Assembly: GCF_020405225.1 (NCBI RefSeq)
Contig: NZ_CP084475.1
Location: forward strand, 62,001 to 126,000
Length of the DNA stretch: 64,000 nt
Source of the DNA: Natrinema sp. DC36
Lineage (GTDB): Archaea > Halobacteriota > Halobacteria > Halobacteriales > Natrialbaceae
Direction of reading: 5' to 3'
Shown here one piece after another: positions 28,030 to 37,396 of this stretch. Under the pieces are notes generated by a model. That model searched no databases, was not told the origin of the DNA, and saw only the letters and a program-made list of their open reading frames with translations. Both the position numbers and the translations under genes were made by a program. The number at the start of each line of letters is the position of its first letter. Position 1 is the first letter of the stretch.

Positions 28030-28881
28030 TCACAAGAATTTGAGGTTTCGCTTGACCGACTCACGCTTCAGTTCCTGAATTTCTTCGGTGATCGGAATAT
28101 CTTTCGGACAGACGGCAGTACACGAAAATTGCGTGTGACACTGCCAGACGCCGTGTTCCTTGTCCAGGAGTCGTAACCGTCGATCTTTGACGCCCTCCCC
28201 TTCTCGTTCGTCGAAGTAGAACCGATATCCCTTGACGATAGCCGCAGGCCCGATGTACTCCTCGTCAGTCTGGGAGGGATTACACGACGAGGTACAACAG
28301 CCACACTGAATGCAGCGGGAAGCCATCTTGATCTTCTCGCGGTTCTCCCGACTCTGTTGCTGCTCTTCCAGGTCGCCTTCAGGGAGATCGTTGGGTTGGA
28401 AGTAGGGTTCGACAGCCTCCATCCGTTCGTAGAAGTGGTCCATATCGACGACGAGATCCTTGATCACCGGTTGATGGGGAAGCGGTTCTACACGGACTGG
28501 TGCGTCGAGATCCGAAATCTGGGTCTGACAACCCAGCCGCTATCGTCCGTTAATAAAGAATCCATCGCTGCCACAGACGGCCATTCGGCAGGAGTGCCGA
28601 AACGTGAGCGACGAGTCGAACTCGTCTCGTGCATAGATGAGTGCGTCCAGAACGGTCATCCCCCGCTCGTACGGAATTAAGAAGTCGTCGAACCGCGGCT
28701 CCTGTTTTCCTTCCACTTCTGGATCGTAGCGGAATACCTTCAGTCGAACAGTGTCGTCGTCCGTCGCTCGAGTCCTGTCCTCGAGCTGTGCCTCCTGGTC
28801 CGGATCCGGGGTAGACTGGTTCGCCAGCGATTCCGCCCCGGCACGCTCCGGTTCTGTGTGTGTTGATTCTGGTGTACTCAT
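28030..28881 (-). pseudogene. sdhB: Succinate dehydrogenase iron-sulfur subunit with in-frame TAG
   Basis: The two halves are in the same frame, separated by one TAG at 28540-28542. The N-terminal half (to FFINGR) has the 2Fe-2S domain with HSCRMAVCGSDG. Downstream RLGCQTQIS, LPHQPVIKDLVVDMDHFYE, SRCIQCGCCTSSCNPSQ and FSCTAVCPKDIPI give the last 2Fe-2S ligand and both C-terminal Fe-S motifs. Family members have Gln at the stop position (INGxQRLGCQT), so CAG to TAG is the simplest explanation. Everything else looks intact at ~283 codons. No sdhA, C or D is nearby, so this is an isolated second copy; the functional one is presumably elsewhere. Confidence 0.85.
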
Positions 28882-28949
28882 ACGTTCGGTGATTCGTGAC
28901 GTCGTATACTCGGTCTCGTTCCTTTTACGTGTTTGTTAGGCGAGTAGTA

Positions 28950-29456
28950 TTACAGTTCAATTCGGGACAATGCCAGTTCTTCCGCAGTGCCAGCCTCCGC
29001 GAACGGCGTTTCGCCGATCTCGATCTCCGAGACCCACTTGATGCTCTCCCAGCAGTCCCGGTCGGCGTCGTGCGGAACGAGTCGAGCTGGTCCGCCGTGT
29101 TCGACGGGCAACGGTTCGCCGTCAAGTTCGAGCGCAAGGATAGAATTCGAAAGTCGTTCTAGTGGGAGCGAACAGGCGTATTCACTGTCCATCGCTCAGA
29201 CGATCCCGTATTCGCTCCCCACGGTCGGTTCGGCCCGCTCAAGTAGCGTCCCGACGCGGACACTTCGCCAAGAGAGCCCCTCAGCAACCCACCCCTCGAC
29301 GCACGCGAAGTCCTCGGTCGCCGTTTCCAGTGGGTACGACGCGAGATCGTCCGGCGTAAGTCGGAGCGATCGATCAACCGTACCGCCGATACTGAGCATC
29401 CAGTCGGCGGGATCGACGTCCTCGGGTACGGTGTGTGTCTCGAAATCACCCATCAC
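28950..29456 (-). pseudogene. Sulfite-oxidase-fold molybdopterin protein with in-frame TGA
   Basis: About 168 codons in one frame with a TGA at 29196-29198. The first half (VDPADWMLSIGGTVDRSL, FACVEGWVAEGLSWRSVRVG) contains the Moco-binding Cys in the SUOX/YedY pattern. The second half (AMDSEYACSLPLERL, EHGGPARLVPHDA, WVSEIEIGE) completes the fold. A C-to-T change of CGA to TGA is the simplest origin. It is the short, one-domain haloarchaeal form, cytosolic by its lack of signal. It lies just upstream of sdhB on the same strand. Confidence 0.75.
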
Positions 29457-29527
29457 GGTCCACTACGGGCGCGGGACATAAACGATTAGCACCGAACATA
29501 TTCTGGTCGGAAGAGTACGCGTGCCAC

Positions 29528-29626
29528 ATGGACGAACACGAGAAATACGACATGATGCGTCCCTACCGAGTACTGTCGGCCGACGGTTCGGATGCCGACG
29601 ATGAGACTGCGGCCGTCAACGAGTAA
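29528..29626 (+). CDS. Very small acidic protein
   Basis: A 32-residue frame MDEHEKYDMMRPYRVLSADG ending in an acidic tail. The composition is haloarchaeal, but length and lack of relatives make it uncertain. Confidence 0.3.
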   Translation: MDEHEKYDMMRPYRVLSADGSDADDETAAVNE

Positions 29627-29692
29627 CCGTTCACTGGCTCGTGATTATCGCTACGAACGGACGGCAGTACCACGAGACGAGAAATGACCCCG

Positions 29693-30175
29693 TCACTCGG
29701 CACAGCCAGTTACGAAGCAATTTCCGGAATCCAGCCGAATTCGGTGGCATGCATCCTTGTGTAGGTCATCGACCTGCCGTTCCAACCACTCGGTCGCTTC
29801 GATAGGGAGACTGAACCCGATCCGGTAGGCGGTCCGACCGTCGATCTCGTACCCGAGGACGCGATCAAAAAACGACACGACGACGCACTGCCGCCACGCG
29901 AGCGATTCGGCGAACATTCTGCCTCGAGTCGTCGTCTTGACGCCGTCGTACTTCTCGTGACTGACGAGGTCGGCCGCCGACAGCTTCGTTACCATCTCGG
30001 TGACGCTTCCCGGACTGATTGCGAGTTCGGCGGCGAGCTCGCCGGTCCGGACGCGAGTGTCGTCCCGACTCGAGAGCCAGTAGGCGGTAAGCAGGTGCCA
30101 CCCTTCGGTCTCGTTTAGCGACTCGGGGGGAGACGTTTTCCCGTCGATATCCGCCGAGGAACGTGTAGTAACCAT
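29693..30175 (-). CDS. DtxR/MntR-type metal-dependent regulator
   Basis: 160 residues with a DtxR-like winged helix (about 20-80; HLLTAYWLSSRDDTRVRTGELAAEL, SPGSVTEMVTKLSAADLVSH, KTTTRGRMFAESLAWRQC) and a dimerisation/metal-binding helix region (VVVSFFDRVLGYEIDG, WLERQVDDLHKDACHRI). Typical DtxR repressors sense Fe2+ or Mn2+; the ligand set here is not fully recognisable. It is divergent from the TDT exporter gene at 30406, sharing a ~230-base intergenic region, so control of that gene is plausible. Confidence 0.75.
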   Translation of the reverse strand: MVTTRSSADIDGKTSPPESLNETEGWHLLTAYWLSSRDDTRVRTGELAAELAISPGSVTEMVTKLSAADLVSHEKYDGVKTTTRGRMFAESLAWRQCVVVSFFDRVLGYEIDGRTAYRIGFSLPIEATEWLERQVDDLHKDACHRIRLDSGNCFVTGCAE

Positions 30176-30405
30176 CGTTTGGTATGAAATACGACGGGGA
30201 ACCGTGAGTTTTGTTCCCCGAACATCTTCGCGAGAGCACGATAGAGACCGGGGCGGTCGAGAACGTGACGTCGGATCGAGATTTCGTTCTCTTCACCGGC
30301 TTCGATCCATCATTTCTCCGGTCGATTTCCGGGTATCGATACTTGCGTGGAACGACACTCATTTCCTTTCGGCTCGTAGAGTGAACGACAGATGACTATT
30401 CGGGA

Positions 30406-31587
30406 ATGACGGGAGAACAAAGCCAGGTCGGAAATCCGCGGTCCGGTCCGTCACAGGCGACGAGCGAGATCGCGGCCTCGCTTCGCGACCTCGATCCGGC
30501 GTACTTCGGTCTCGTTATGTCGACAGGAATCGTCTCAATTGCGTTTCTCGAACTGGGCATCGATGCGGTGTCGTGGCCGCTCGCGGCGTTCACCGTCGTC
30601 TGTTACGTGTTGCTCGTCGGGTTGTTCGCGTTGAAAGTGGCGGTGTTTCCGCGGCACGTCGCGGCCAACCTCCGAAACCGGGAGCGTCACTGGGGGACGC
30701 TCACGTTCATCGTCGGCACCAACACCGTCGGCGTGCAGTTCGTCCTGTTTTTCGAAGCGATCGAGATCGCGACCGCCCTCTGGGTGACGACCGTCGTCGC
30801 GACGCCGCTCTTGCTGTATTATCTGTTCGCGACGGCGTTTATCGGCGCTCGGAAGACGGCTGTCAGTGAACGTATTGACGGTGCGTTCCTTCTGGTGATC
30901 GTCTGTATGCAGTCACTCGCGGTCCTGGGTGGATTGCTCTCGACCGAACTGTCCGCGTACACAGCCGACATCGTCCTGCTGAGTATGAGTTACTTCGGCG
31001 CAGGGTACGTCCTCTATTTCATCGTGGTCACGGTCGTAACCTACCGCCTCCTCGAAGGGAACGTCCGTCCGTCGGATTGGACGGGACCGTACTGGATCAC
31101 GATGGGGGCGGCGGCGATCACGACGCTGGCTGGATCGACGCTCGGACCGCGTCTGGACTCGATCACGGCCTGGGAACCGTACGCGCCGGTGATTCTCGGC
31201 GTCACGTTCCTCGCGTGGGCGATTGCGTCGTGGTGGATTCCGCTGTTGCTCATCGTCGACGTCTGGAAGTTCCTCACCGGTGATATCGAGGGAAAACCGC
31301 CGCTGTGGGTCGTTCTCGTTCCGTGGTCGCGTATTGCGTTCGGTCGACGCCTGAACACGTACGAGCCGGCGACCTGGGGGCGAGTCTTCCCGATGGGGAT
31401 GTATACCGCCTGTACGCTGAATCTCGGGGGGATTCGGACGTTCAATACGCTTCAGATCGTCCCCAAGTACTGGGGCTGGTTCGCCCTGTCCGTGTGTGGG
31501 CTCACGCTCCTCGGTGCGATCAGAGCGTCCGGACGCACGCTCTTACAGACTGTTCGCGGAGTGCACGGGGACCCTGACTCGAGCTAG
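30406..31587 (+). CDS. TDT-family (TehA/Ssu1-like) anion exporter
   Basis: 393 residues with ten hydrophobic segments. Typical features are LDPAYFGLVMSTGIVSIAFLEL at the start, WGTLTFIVGTNTVGVQFVL and WGRVFPMGMYTACTLNLG near the end. The TDT family comprises TehA, the plant SLAC1 channels, malate permeases and Ssu1 sulfite exporters. The neighbouring sulfite-oxidase-fold proteins make a sulfur oxyanion or other small anion a reasonable guess for the substrate. An acidic N-terminal tail precedes TM1. Confidence 0.88.
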   Translation: MTGEQSQVGNPRSGPSQATSEIAASLRDLDPAYFGLVMSTGIVSIAFLELGIDAVSWPLAAFTVVCYVLLVGLFALKVAVFPRHVAANLRNRERHWGTLTFIVGTNTVGVQFVLFFEAIEIATALWVTTVVATPLLLYYLFATAFIGARKTAVSERIDGAFLLVIVCMQSLAVLGGLLSTELSAYTADIVLLSMSYFGAGYVLYFIVVTVVTYRLLEGNVRPSDWTGPYWITMGAAAITTLAGSTLGPRLDSITAWEPYAPVILGVTFLAWAIASWWIPLLLIVDVWKFLTGDIEGKPPLWVVLVPWSRIAFGRRLNTYEPATWGRVFPMGMYTACTLNLGGIRTFNTLQIVPKYWGWFALSVCGLTLLGAIRASGRTLLQTVRGVHGDPDSS

Positions 31588-31634
31588 TGGAGTCACCATC
31601 CGCCGATGGGTCGTGATCGAAACCCCCTCTCGAC

Positions 31635-33170
31635 TCAGATGTCGGCGCTACTGGGGTAGTAGTGGAGGACGTCGTCGCGCCAGCCGCCTTTGCCCTTGCC
31701 GATGTCGTCGAAGTCCTCGACGAACTCGATGCGGCTGACCCACTTGGCCATCTTGTACCCGAGTTGGCTCTCGATGCGGAGCCGGTAGGGCGCGCCGTGG
31801 GCCACGGGGAGATCGTCATCGTTCATCTCGTAGGCGAGGATCGAACGCGGCTCCTGGGCCTTGTCCATCCGGACGGCCTCGTAATAGAACTCCGGAATGT
31901 CATCTTCCACACCCTTCTCCTCGAAGGGGCCGTCCTCGGAGTACTCCCACTTCTCGTCGAGCGTCCAGAAGACGAGCCACTCCGCGTCTTCTTTCGGTTC
32001 ACAGCGGTCCATGATCGCCGACAGCGGGACGCCACCCCATTTGGCGTAGTACGTCCAGCCCTGAATACAATCATGACGAGTGATATGTTCTTGGTTGTTC
32101 ATCTCCCGTATCTCGTCGTTGGTCAGTTCGAGTTCGTTCTCGACGAGGCCGTCGACCGTGATCGTCCAGTCCTCGAAGTCGTTCTCGAAGTGGGCCCGGT
32201 ACTCGTCGTTTCGCGGTGGCTTGCCATTGACCCGCGCGAAGTCCGACTCCTCGGGCCGGTCGTCGCCGTCGTAAAACGAAACGTGATGGAACAGTCCCTT
32301 CAACAGCGGGTCAACGCCGATTTCGAGGAGGTTCTGGGTGAAGTATGGTCGTTTCAGGGATATCCACGTAGCGAGAGCAGCAAACCCGAAGACGATTGTG
32401 ACGCCCAACACGGTGAGTGCGATCGTCAAATCAGTAGACGCATTTGCGCTCCCGAGAACGATCTTCCCCATCTCGGACCAGAATCCGTGGGCCGCGACGA
32501 GGGCGACGTGGACGAACAGAAAGACGTTGAATGCGATGAAGCCAATGAAGTGAATGCTCCGGTTGAGTTGTCGGTTCCACCCGAACCACTCCGGCCAGTG
32601 CGCGCGGAACGCCGGCGCCTGGAGGAGACCGGTGACGATCATTACTGGCGACAGGATGAAGATGACGCTGAAGTAGGTGAGTTGCTGGAGGGCGTTGTAT
32701 CCCGCAGCGTGGGGGACCTGGAGTTGTGCGTACGATATAAGCGCATTCCATGCCTGTGGGAAGATTTCGAATGACGTTGGAATGAAGCGCGTCCATTCGC
32801 CCGAGATAAAGAGTCCCCCGACGTAGAGAACACCGCAGATCGTCCACCCGATCGCACCCCAGAAGTGCCAATGGCGGCCCATCCCGATGGCATCGCGGCC
32901 CGGGAGCGAGATGAGTGCCGACGGCGGGTCAATCTCGTCTTCAGCCGCCCAGAGGTCCTCGCCGTCGATGATCTCCTTGTCGAAGTCAGTATCCCGCTCC
33001 TCATCGCCGACCCGAAGCCACGCGTCACTCGGTTCGGCGTCGTCGCTCCAGTAGAGTTTAGGGTGGCTCATGAGAATCTCATAACCGCTTCGGAACAGCA
33101 GAATGATGAAGAAGAAGTTGAACCAATGCGTGATTCGGAGCCACCACGGATACTCGAGGCCACTTGCCAT
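31635..33170 (-). CDS. Cytochrome b561-type / sulfite-oxidase-type molybdopterin fusion
   Basis: 511 residues. The N-terminal membrane part (about 1-310) is a di-haem cytochrome b of the PhsC/Ni-hydrogenase type: WWLRITHWFNFFFIILLF, GRHWHFWGAIGWTICG, NRSIHFIGFIAFNVFLFVHV give the helix-embedded His ligands, with an inserted acidic loop at ~45-90. The soluble part (about 345-511) is a SUOX/YedY-like Moco domain with the Cys in HDCIQGWTYYAKWGGVPL and SQLGYKMAKWVSRIEFV near the end. The fusion would pass electrons between the quinone pool and a Moco site facing the cytoplasm or cell exterior (topology not determined). No Tat signal is present. Substrate unknown. Confidence 0.85.
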   Translation of the reverse strand: MASGLEYPWWLRITHWFNFFFIILLFRSGYEILMSHPKLYWSDDAEPSDAWLRVGDEERDTDFDKEIIDGEDLWAAEDEIDPPSALISLPGRDAIGMGRHWHFWGAIGWTICGVLYVGGLFISGEWTRFIPTSFEIFPQAWNALISYAQLQVPHAAGYNALQQLTYFSVIFILSPVMIVTGLLQAPAFRAHWPEWFGWNRQLNRSIHFIGFIAFNVFLFVHVALVAAHGFWSEMGKIVLGSANASTDLTIALTVLGVTIVFGFAALATWISLKRPYFTQNLLEIGVDPLLKGLFHHVSFYDGDDRPEESDFARVNGKPPRNDEYRAHFENDFEDWTITVDGLVENELELTNDEIREMNNQEHITRHDCIQGWTYYAKWGGVPLSAIMDRCEPKEDAEWLVFWTLDEKWEYSEDGPFEEKGVEDDIPEFYYEAVRMDKAQEPRSILAYEMNDDDLPVAHGAPYRLRIESQLGYKMAKWVSRIEFVEDFDDIGKGKGGWRDDVLHYYPSSADI

Positions 33171-33226
33171 TGTTCGGTAATCGTCTGTGAATCACATAAG
33201 AGTGAGCCTCGTCGGTCGGGTCGTGT

Positions 33227-33874
33227 TTAGTTTGTAGCATTATGCCAGACGGCGAAAGCTTGGAGCCATGATTCGGCTGTTGACGGTTGTGTATGACTGA
33301 AACAGTTTAAGAACGAGGAAGTACGCCGTTTTATCTCGCGAAAGATACGTTCAGCAGCGTTCCGATTTCCATGTTTCTCGTATCGAAATCGGAGCCCAGA
33401 TCGACGGAGTGCAGTCTGGAGATGTTTTGCTCCATCGACGAGAAATACGGCATCATCAGGATCATGTTTCTCAGTGAGTTCGTGCAGGAACCGTTCCGTC
33501 AACGCGGTCGTAGTCATCGAATACAGCCGTATATGGAGAATTTCGTTAGTCTCCGGATCAACAGCAGTGTACAGCCAATAACGATGTTCGTCGAGTTGAA
33601 TCACTGTCTCGTCGAGCACAATGTGATTCGGCTTCTCGTCATCCGCCGGCAGTAGATCGCACTTGTGAACCCAATCGTGGACTGCCTTGCGACTACGTTC
33701 GACACCGAGTTTCTCTAACTCTCGAACGGTATTTGAAAGCGAGAGACCAGCAAGATGGAGTCGAATACCGAGCTCCATCAGCTGACGCGGTGTCCGTTCT
33801 CGCTCCACAAAACTCAAATCGATCCAGTCGCTACACCCGCTGAGGCGGTTGATTTTTGGCATAGAGAACCACAA
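33227..33874 (-). CDS. IS6-family transposase (apparently intact)
   Basis: 215 residues: an N-terminal HTH (LMELGIRLHLAGLSLSNTV, KAVHDWVHKC) and a DDE domain with NHIVLDETVIQLDEHRYW, DAVFLVDGAKHLQTAL and NAAERIFREIKRRTSSF supplying the D-D-E triad, then a terminal LQAFAVWHNATN. The reading frame is complete for an IS6-type enzyme. Flanking inverted ends are poorly conserved (GTGTTTAGTTTG at ~33222 against GCTTAACGAAACAGC at ~33898), so mobility is uncertain. Confidence 0.85.
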   Translation of the reverse strand: MWFSMPKINRLSGCSDWIDLSFVERERTPRQLMELGIRLHLAGLSLSNTVRELEKLGVERSRKAVHDWVHKCDLLPADDEKPNHIVLDETVIQLDEHRYWLYTAVDPETNEILHIRLYSMTTTALTERFLHELTEKHDPDDAVFLVDGAKHLQTALRRSGLRFRYEKHGNRNAAERIFREIKRRTSSFLNCFSHTQPSTAESWLQAFAVWHNATN

Positions 33875-34039
33875 AATCGTACCGCCTCACTTTTCACGCT
33901 TAACGAAACAGCGCTGCTCGACTTGTGACGAAGCGGATTCTCATAGAAGGGTGATAAGGATGATAAGATGCAATCAATTGTTGAGGCCGTTTACGGCTCA
34001 TCTTCAGGATAGCTTACTATTTTATCGGATATTGCGAGA

Positions 34040-34368
34040 GCGAGCACTGATCTGGACGGAGGAGTCAACGCCGTCTGTCTCTACGCCAGCGACCTGCATA
34101 GCCAACTTACTCCCGAATACTACGTCGATACGCCAATCCCGAATCACATTCCGACTTCGGCTTCGGTGACGACGCTTGGATTCTTCGGCGCGGCGACGGG
34201 ATCCCGCTGTTGGCATCAAAATTCGAGGAGAGTCGCTCGGCTGCCACCGAGACGTTCACGCTGATGAGCGGCGATACATTCCAATGGAGCGCAGAGATGA
34301 CGTACACTACGGGCAAGGCCATGCTCGAGAGCGGATGCGACATCCTGTTCACCGATGCAATGTGTTAA
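34040..34368 (+). pseudogene. Metallophosphoesterase/5'-nucleotidase-like remnant
   Basis: Two frames carry pieces: AVCLYASDLHSQLTPEYY, then FGFGDDAWILRRGDGIPLLA and FTLMSGDTFQWSAEMTYTTGKAM. The SDLHSQL and SGDTF...G.A motifs recall the two metal-binding blocks of the 5'-nucleotidase/SoxB superfamily, but start, end and several motifs are missing. Confidence 0.35.
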
Positions 34369-34502
34369 TACTTCGAGACCGAATTAGTAGTTACTCACGA
34401 TTTCTGCTACGGTCAAAAATACCAACCTGAGAGACCCCAAACGAACTGTATAGAGGGCCGAAACACCAAACCATTAGTCGATCCAGTGACTCGACCTACC
34501 TA

Positions 34503-36389
34503 ATGACCGATTCAAATTCCATAGGGGAATCTAATGAATCAGACTCCCACGATTCGTCAGGCAGGTCCGTTCCACCTGGGCCATCCGACCGGGAACCGGA
34601 GCCGTCTGACGAGGAAGGGGTGGTCCGGGACGCCGTTGAGCGCTCCAGAAGCGGTGCGCCGGCCGTAGGGGCGGTTGTCCGGGACCGCTTTTCGTCCGAC
34701 GAGGTCTTTCAGCGGATCGTCGCCGTCGCCGATGAAGAGATCACCTCGAGCGGACGCGAACTTTTCTTCAGCGCGCTCGCAGGCGGCTTTGCCATCTCGA
34801 TTACGGTCCTCCTGTATGCCTCGCTGTACGGCGAGACTGACGGTCACCCGATCCTGAGCGGACTCTTGTATCCTCTTGGATTCATCTATATCATCATTGG
34901 GGGCTACCAGCTCTACACCGAGAACACGCTGCCACCGGTTACGTTAACTCTAGAACGACTCGCAAGTATCCCCGCACTCCTCCGTCACTGGATGATCGTG
35001 CTCGCGGGTAACTTCGCAGGTGGGGCCGTCGGCGCGGCCGTGCTCGCGTGGGGTGGGGTTTTCTCTCCGGAGGGTGCAGAGGCAGCGCGATACCTCGGGA
35101 CCCACGGTGTCGAGACGCCGTGGCTTGCTCTCTTCTTCAAGGCCGCGTTCGCTGGACTAATCGTCGCAGGCGTCGTTTGGATGGTCTACGCCTCCCAGGA
35201 CACGATCTCACGCCTCGTCGTCGTTTACATGGCCTTTCTTGCGATCCCGATCGGGAATCTCTTTCACGTCGTTACTTCCTTCACTGAGATGTCCTACGTG
35301 GTCTTCATCGGCGAGCTCTCACTTTTCGTCGGACTGACCGAGTTTGTCCTGCCGGTTCTTCTGGGGAATACAATCGGCGGAATCCTGTTGGTGACCATCG
35401 TCAACTACTACCAGACCAGTGAACACCGTCTCGCGTCGGCCCGCTTCAAAGGGGTCAAGCGCCGTCTCTCGCCCAAAGAGTGGCTGTTTGGAGGGTTCGT
35501 CGGTCGGTCGTACGTCCCTCTGATCGACACTGGCGAGACGTCGATTCCGAACGGCCGCTACCGAGTTCTGGTTCCGATCTCGAACCCCCGTACTGAGTCG
35601 GGGCTGGTCGAACTCGCCGCCGCCGTTGCCGCCCAGCACGGCCCCGCAGTCGTCCACATCGTCCACGTCGTCCAGGTGCCTGACGTCAAGTACGGCACCG
35701 GCCAGCGCGACCGGATTGTCGCCGAGTCCGAACGCCTCCTCTCAGAGGTCACCGCGCCGGTCGAAGACCGCGGGGTCGACCTTGAGACCTCGACGGTCGT
35801 CTCTCACCGGTCGGTTGCGGAGGTGTTCGAGGCTGCCAACCGCGAGGACGCCGACCTCGTCGTGATGGGGTGGGGCCGCGGCGACCAGCTGTGGGGCAGT
35901 CCCCGTGCCGAGGGCGTCGTCGAAGAACTCACCAGTCGGCTCCCGTGTGACTTCCTGATCCTGGAGGGCAACGAACTCGATACCTCGCGGATCCTGCTGC
36001 CGACCGCTGGCGGCCCTGACTCGGAACTGAGCGCCGAGGTCGCCCGGACGCTTCGATCGGCTGGCGGTTCGGAAGTCACTCTATTGCACGTTACAGACGA
36101 GGGCCAGCGAGAGGCTGGCGAGACCTTCCTCGCAGAGTGGGCCGACGACCACGACCTCTCCGGCGCCGAGATCGTCGTCGACAACTCCGGGGACGTCGAG
36201 CGCGCGATCGCCCGCGAAGCCGAAGACCACACGCTCGTCCTCCTGGGGGCGACTGAGCGGGGCTTTCTCACACGGCTCGTCTCGGAGTCGGTCCACCCGA
36301 CAGTTGTCAGCGACGTCGACTGCTCAGTGTTGCTCGCCGAGCGGCCTGGAAACCGAGACTTGTTCGAGCGACTGTTCGGCCTGAAGTAG
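34503..36389 (+). CDS. FNT channel fused to two Usp domains
   Basis: 628 residues. A disordered acidic N-terminus (1-50) is followed by a formate/nitrite-transporter membrane domain (about 75-315, six TMs; LFFSALAGGFAISITVLLYA, LTEFVLPVLLGNTIGGILL). Then come two cytosolic Usp folds (about 350-480 and 485-615). The first starts RYRVLVPISNPRTESGLVELA and the second RILLPTAGGPDSELSAEVA. The ATP-type GxxG-9x-G[ST] loop is not conserved in either. The tandem Usp tail closely resembles that of the APC permease at 44612, including the ending RDLFERLFG. It probably transports formate, nitrite or a similar small anion under ligand control. Confidence 0.9.
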   Translation: MTDSNSIGESNESDSHDSSGRSVPPGPSDREPEPSDEEGVVRDAVERSRSGAPAVGAVVRDRFSSDEVFQRIVAVADEEITSSGRELFFSALAGGFAISITVLLYASLYGETDGHPILSGLLYPLGFIYIIIGGYQLYTENTLPPVTLTLERLASIPALLRHWMIVLAGNFAGGAVGAAVLAWGGVFSPEGAEAARYLGTHGVETPWLALFFKAAFAGLIVAGVVWMVYASQDTISRLVVVYMAFLAIPIGNLFHVVTSFTEMSYVVFIGELSLFVGLTEFVLPVLLGNTIGGILLVTIVNYYQTSEHRLASARFKGVKRRLSPKEWLFGGFVGRSYVPLIDTGETSIPNGRYRVLVPISNPRTESGLVELAAAVAAQHGPAVVHIVHVVQVPDVKYGTGQRDRIVAESERLLSEVTAPVEDRGVDLETSTVVSHRSVAEVFEAANREDADLVVMGWGRGDQLWGSPRAEGVVEELTSRLPCDFLILEGNELDTSRILLPTAGGPDSELSAEVARTLRSAGGSEVTLLHVTDEGQREAGETFLAEWADDHDLSGAEIVVDNSGDVERAIAREAEDHTLVLLGATERGFLTRLVSESVHPTVVSDVDCSVLLAERPGNRDLFERLFGLK

Positions 36390-36426
36390 CTATCCCCCTT
36401 ATGCCGAGCGGGATCTGTTAAAATCC

Positions 36427-36678
36427 TTAGTGAGTTGCAAACTCAGTCGGTAGTTTGAATAGATGCAGACCCCCCAAAGTCTCGGTTACACCGGTTTGTT
36501 GAGGGCTTTTCGAGAAGTCCTTTGTCGACGAGGTTGTCGAGATTGGGTAGAGTCGCCCATGATTGATCTCTTGTTCATAGTAGTCGTCGAGTTCGGCCTT
36601 TACTGCGAGCCCGTGCGGTTCCTCGATCCCGGCGATAATGTACAAGATGTCCCGCTGGAATCCGGTTAGATCGTGCAT
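36427..36678 (-). pseudogene. Truncated PadR regulator
   Basis: From ATG at 36678, MHDLTGFQRDILYIIAG and HGLAVKAELDDYYEQEINHG match the PadR proteins at 5761 and 6396. A one-base loss after GRLYP shifts the frame; the correct frame would read NLDNLVDKGLLEK, and the wing and C-terminal helix are absent. Confidence 0.75.
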
Positions 36679-36829
36679 CTATCTGTTTCCCTACTTTTGA
36701 CGGGTTGAATAAGTTCTCTCTGGTGGCCAGAGTGCGTATCGGAGATGATTCAAACACAGAGTCACAATGTGTCTTTTGAGTCTAATCTAAGCAGATTGCG
36801 ATGGGATCGTACTTAGGATTCTCTCGCAC

Positions 36830-37177
36830 TTATAATTCAGCATAGAGAAGCAATCGAAGCGATATAATTCCCCATGAAAACGCCAGCATAATTTCCGAAA
36901 TGATTATCCGATATGGACACCCCTTTGAATAAATCTCATAAGATAAATACAACAAAATGGAAGATGCTACAAAGGAAATGGTTCCAATCAAGGATTTGAC
37001 TATTGTGTCTTCAATGAAAACAGGAATCACAATAGCAGGGGCAACTAAAATACATCGTATCATTGTCGATTGAATCATTTCCCGATATTCTGAATAAGTG
37101 TGGTAATTTATCAAACAGAAAAAGAGGCTCGTGGCTACACAAAATATTGCGAACGCCAGATACGTGGTTAGAGTCAT
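36830..37177 (-). CDS. AT-rich four-TM membrane protein
   Basis: 115 residues with four hydrophobic helices (TYLAFAIFCVATSLFFCLI, CILVAPAIVIPVFI, LIGTISFVASSILLYLSY, IMLAFSWGIISLRLLLY). The stretch 36800-37400 is far richer in A/T than its surroundings, and this protein uses Ile, Lys and Ser codons ending in A/T, which is foreign to the host style. With the next gene upstream it forms a small two-gene unit. No family recognised. Confidence 0.6.
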   Translation of the reverse strand: MTLTTYLAFAIFCVATSLFFCLINYHTYSEYREMIQSTMIRCILVAPAIVIPVFIEDTIVKSLIGTISFVASSILLYLSYEIYSKGCPYRIIISEIMLAFSWGIISLRLLLYAEL

Positions 37178-37213
37178 AACAAAAATTGTTATTTGGTGCC
37201 AATTTTATTATGC

Positions 37214-37396
37214 TCACTGGGCTAAGGGAAGAATCAAACCAAAGATCGAAAGATAGAGTACAATGGTGAGTATACCAACAAGGCTCACAAAGCCAAATAT
37301 TTGATTATTTGTGATAATTGCCCCAACTAATCCATTGATAGATAAAAGAGATCCAAAACCAACAGCATATTTAGGGAGAGCATTCTGTTTGCTCAT
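37214..37396 (-). CDS. AT-rich two-TM membrane protein
   Basis: 60 residues, MSKQNALPKYAVGFGSLLSI then GLVGAIITNNQIFGFVSLVG and ILTIVLYLSIFGLILPL. It lies 36 bases upstream of the four-TM gene on the same strand and shares its low GC content. It is likely part of a horizontally acquired pair. Confidence 0.55.
   Translation of the reverse strand: MSKQNALPKYAVGFGSLLSINGLVGAIITNNQIFGFVSLVGILTIVLYLSIFGLILPLAQ

Noticed and set aside
31662-32774. 370-codon plus-strand frame opposite the cytochrome b/Moco fusion
   Set aside because: Composition is an antisense shadow; the minus-strand protein has clear domains and His/Cys ligands.
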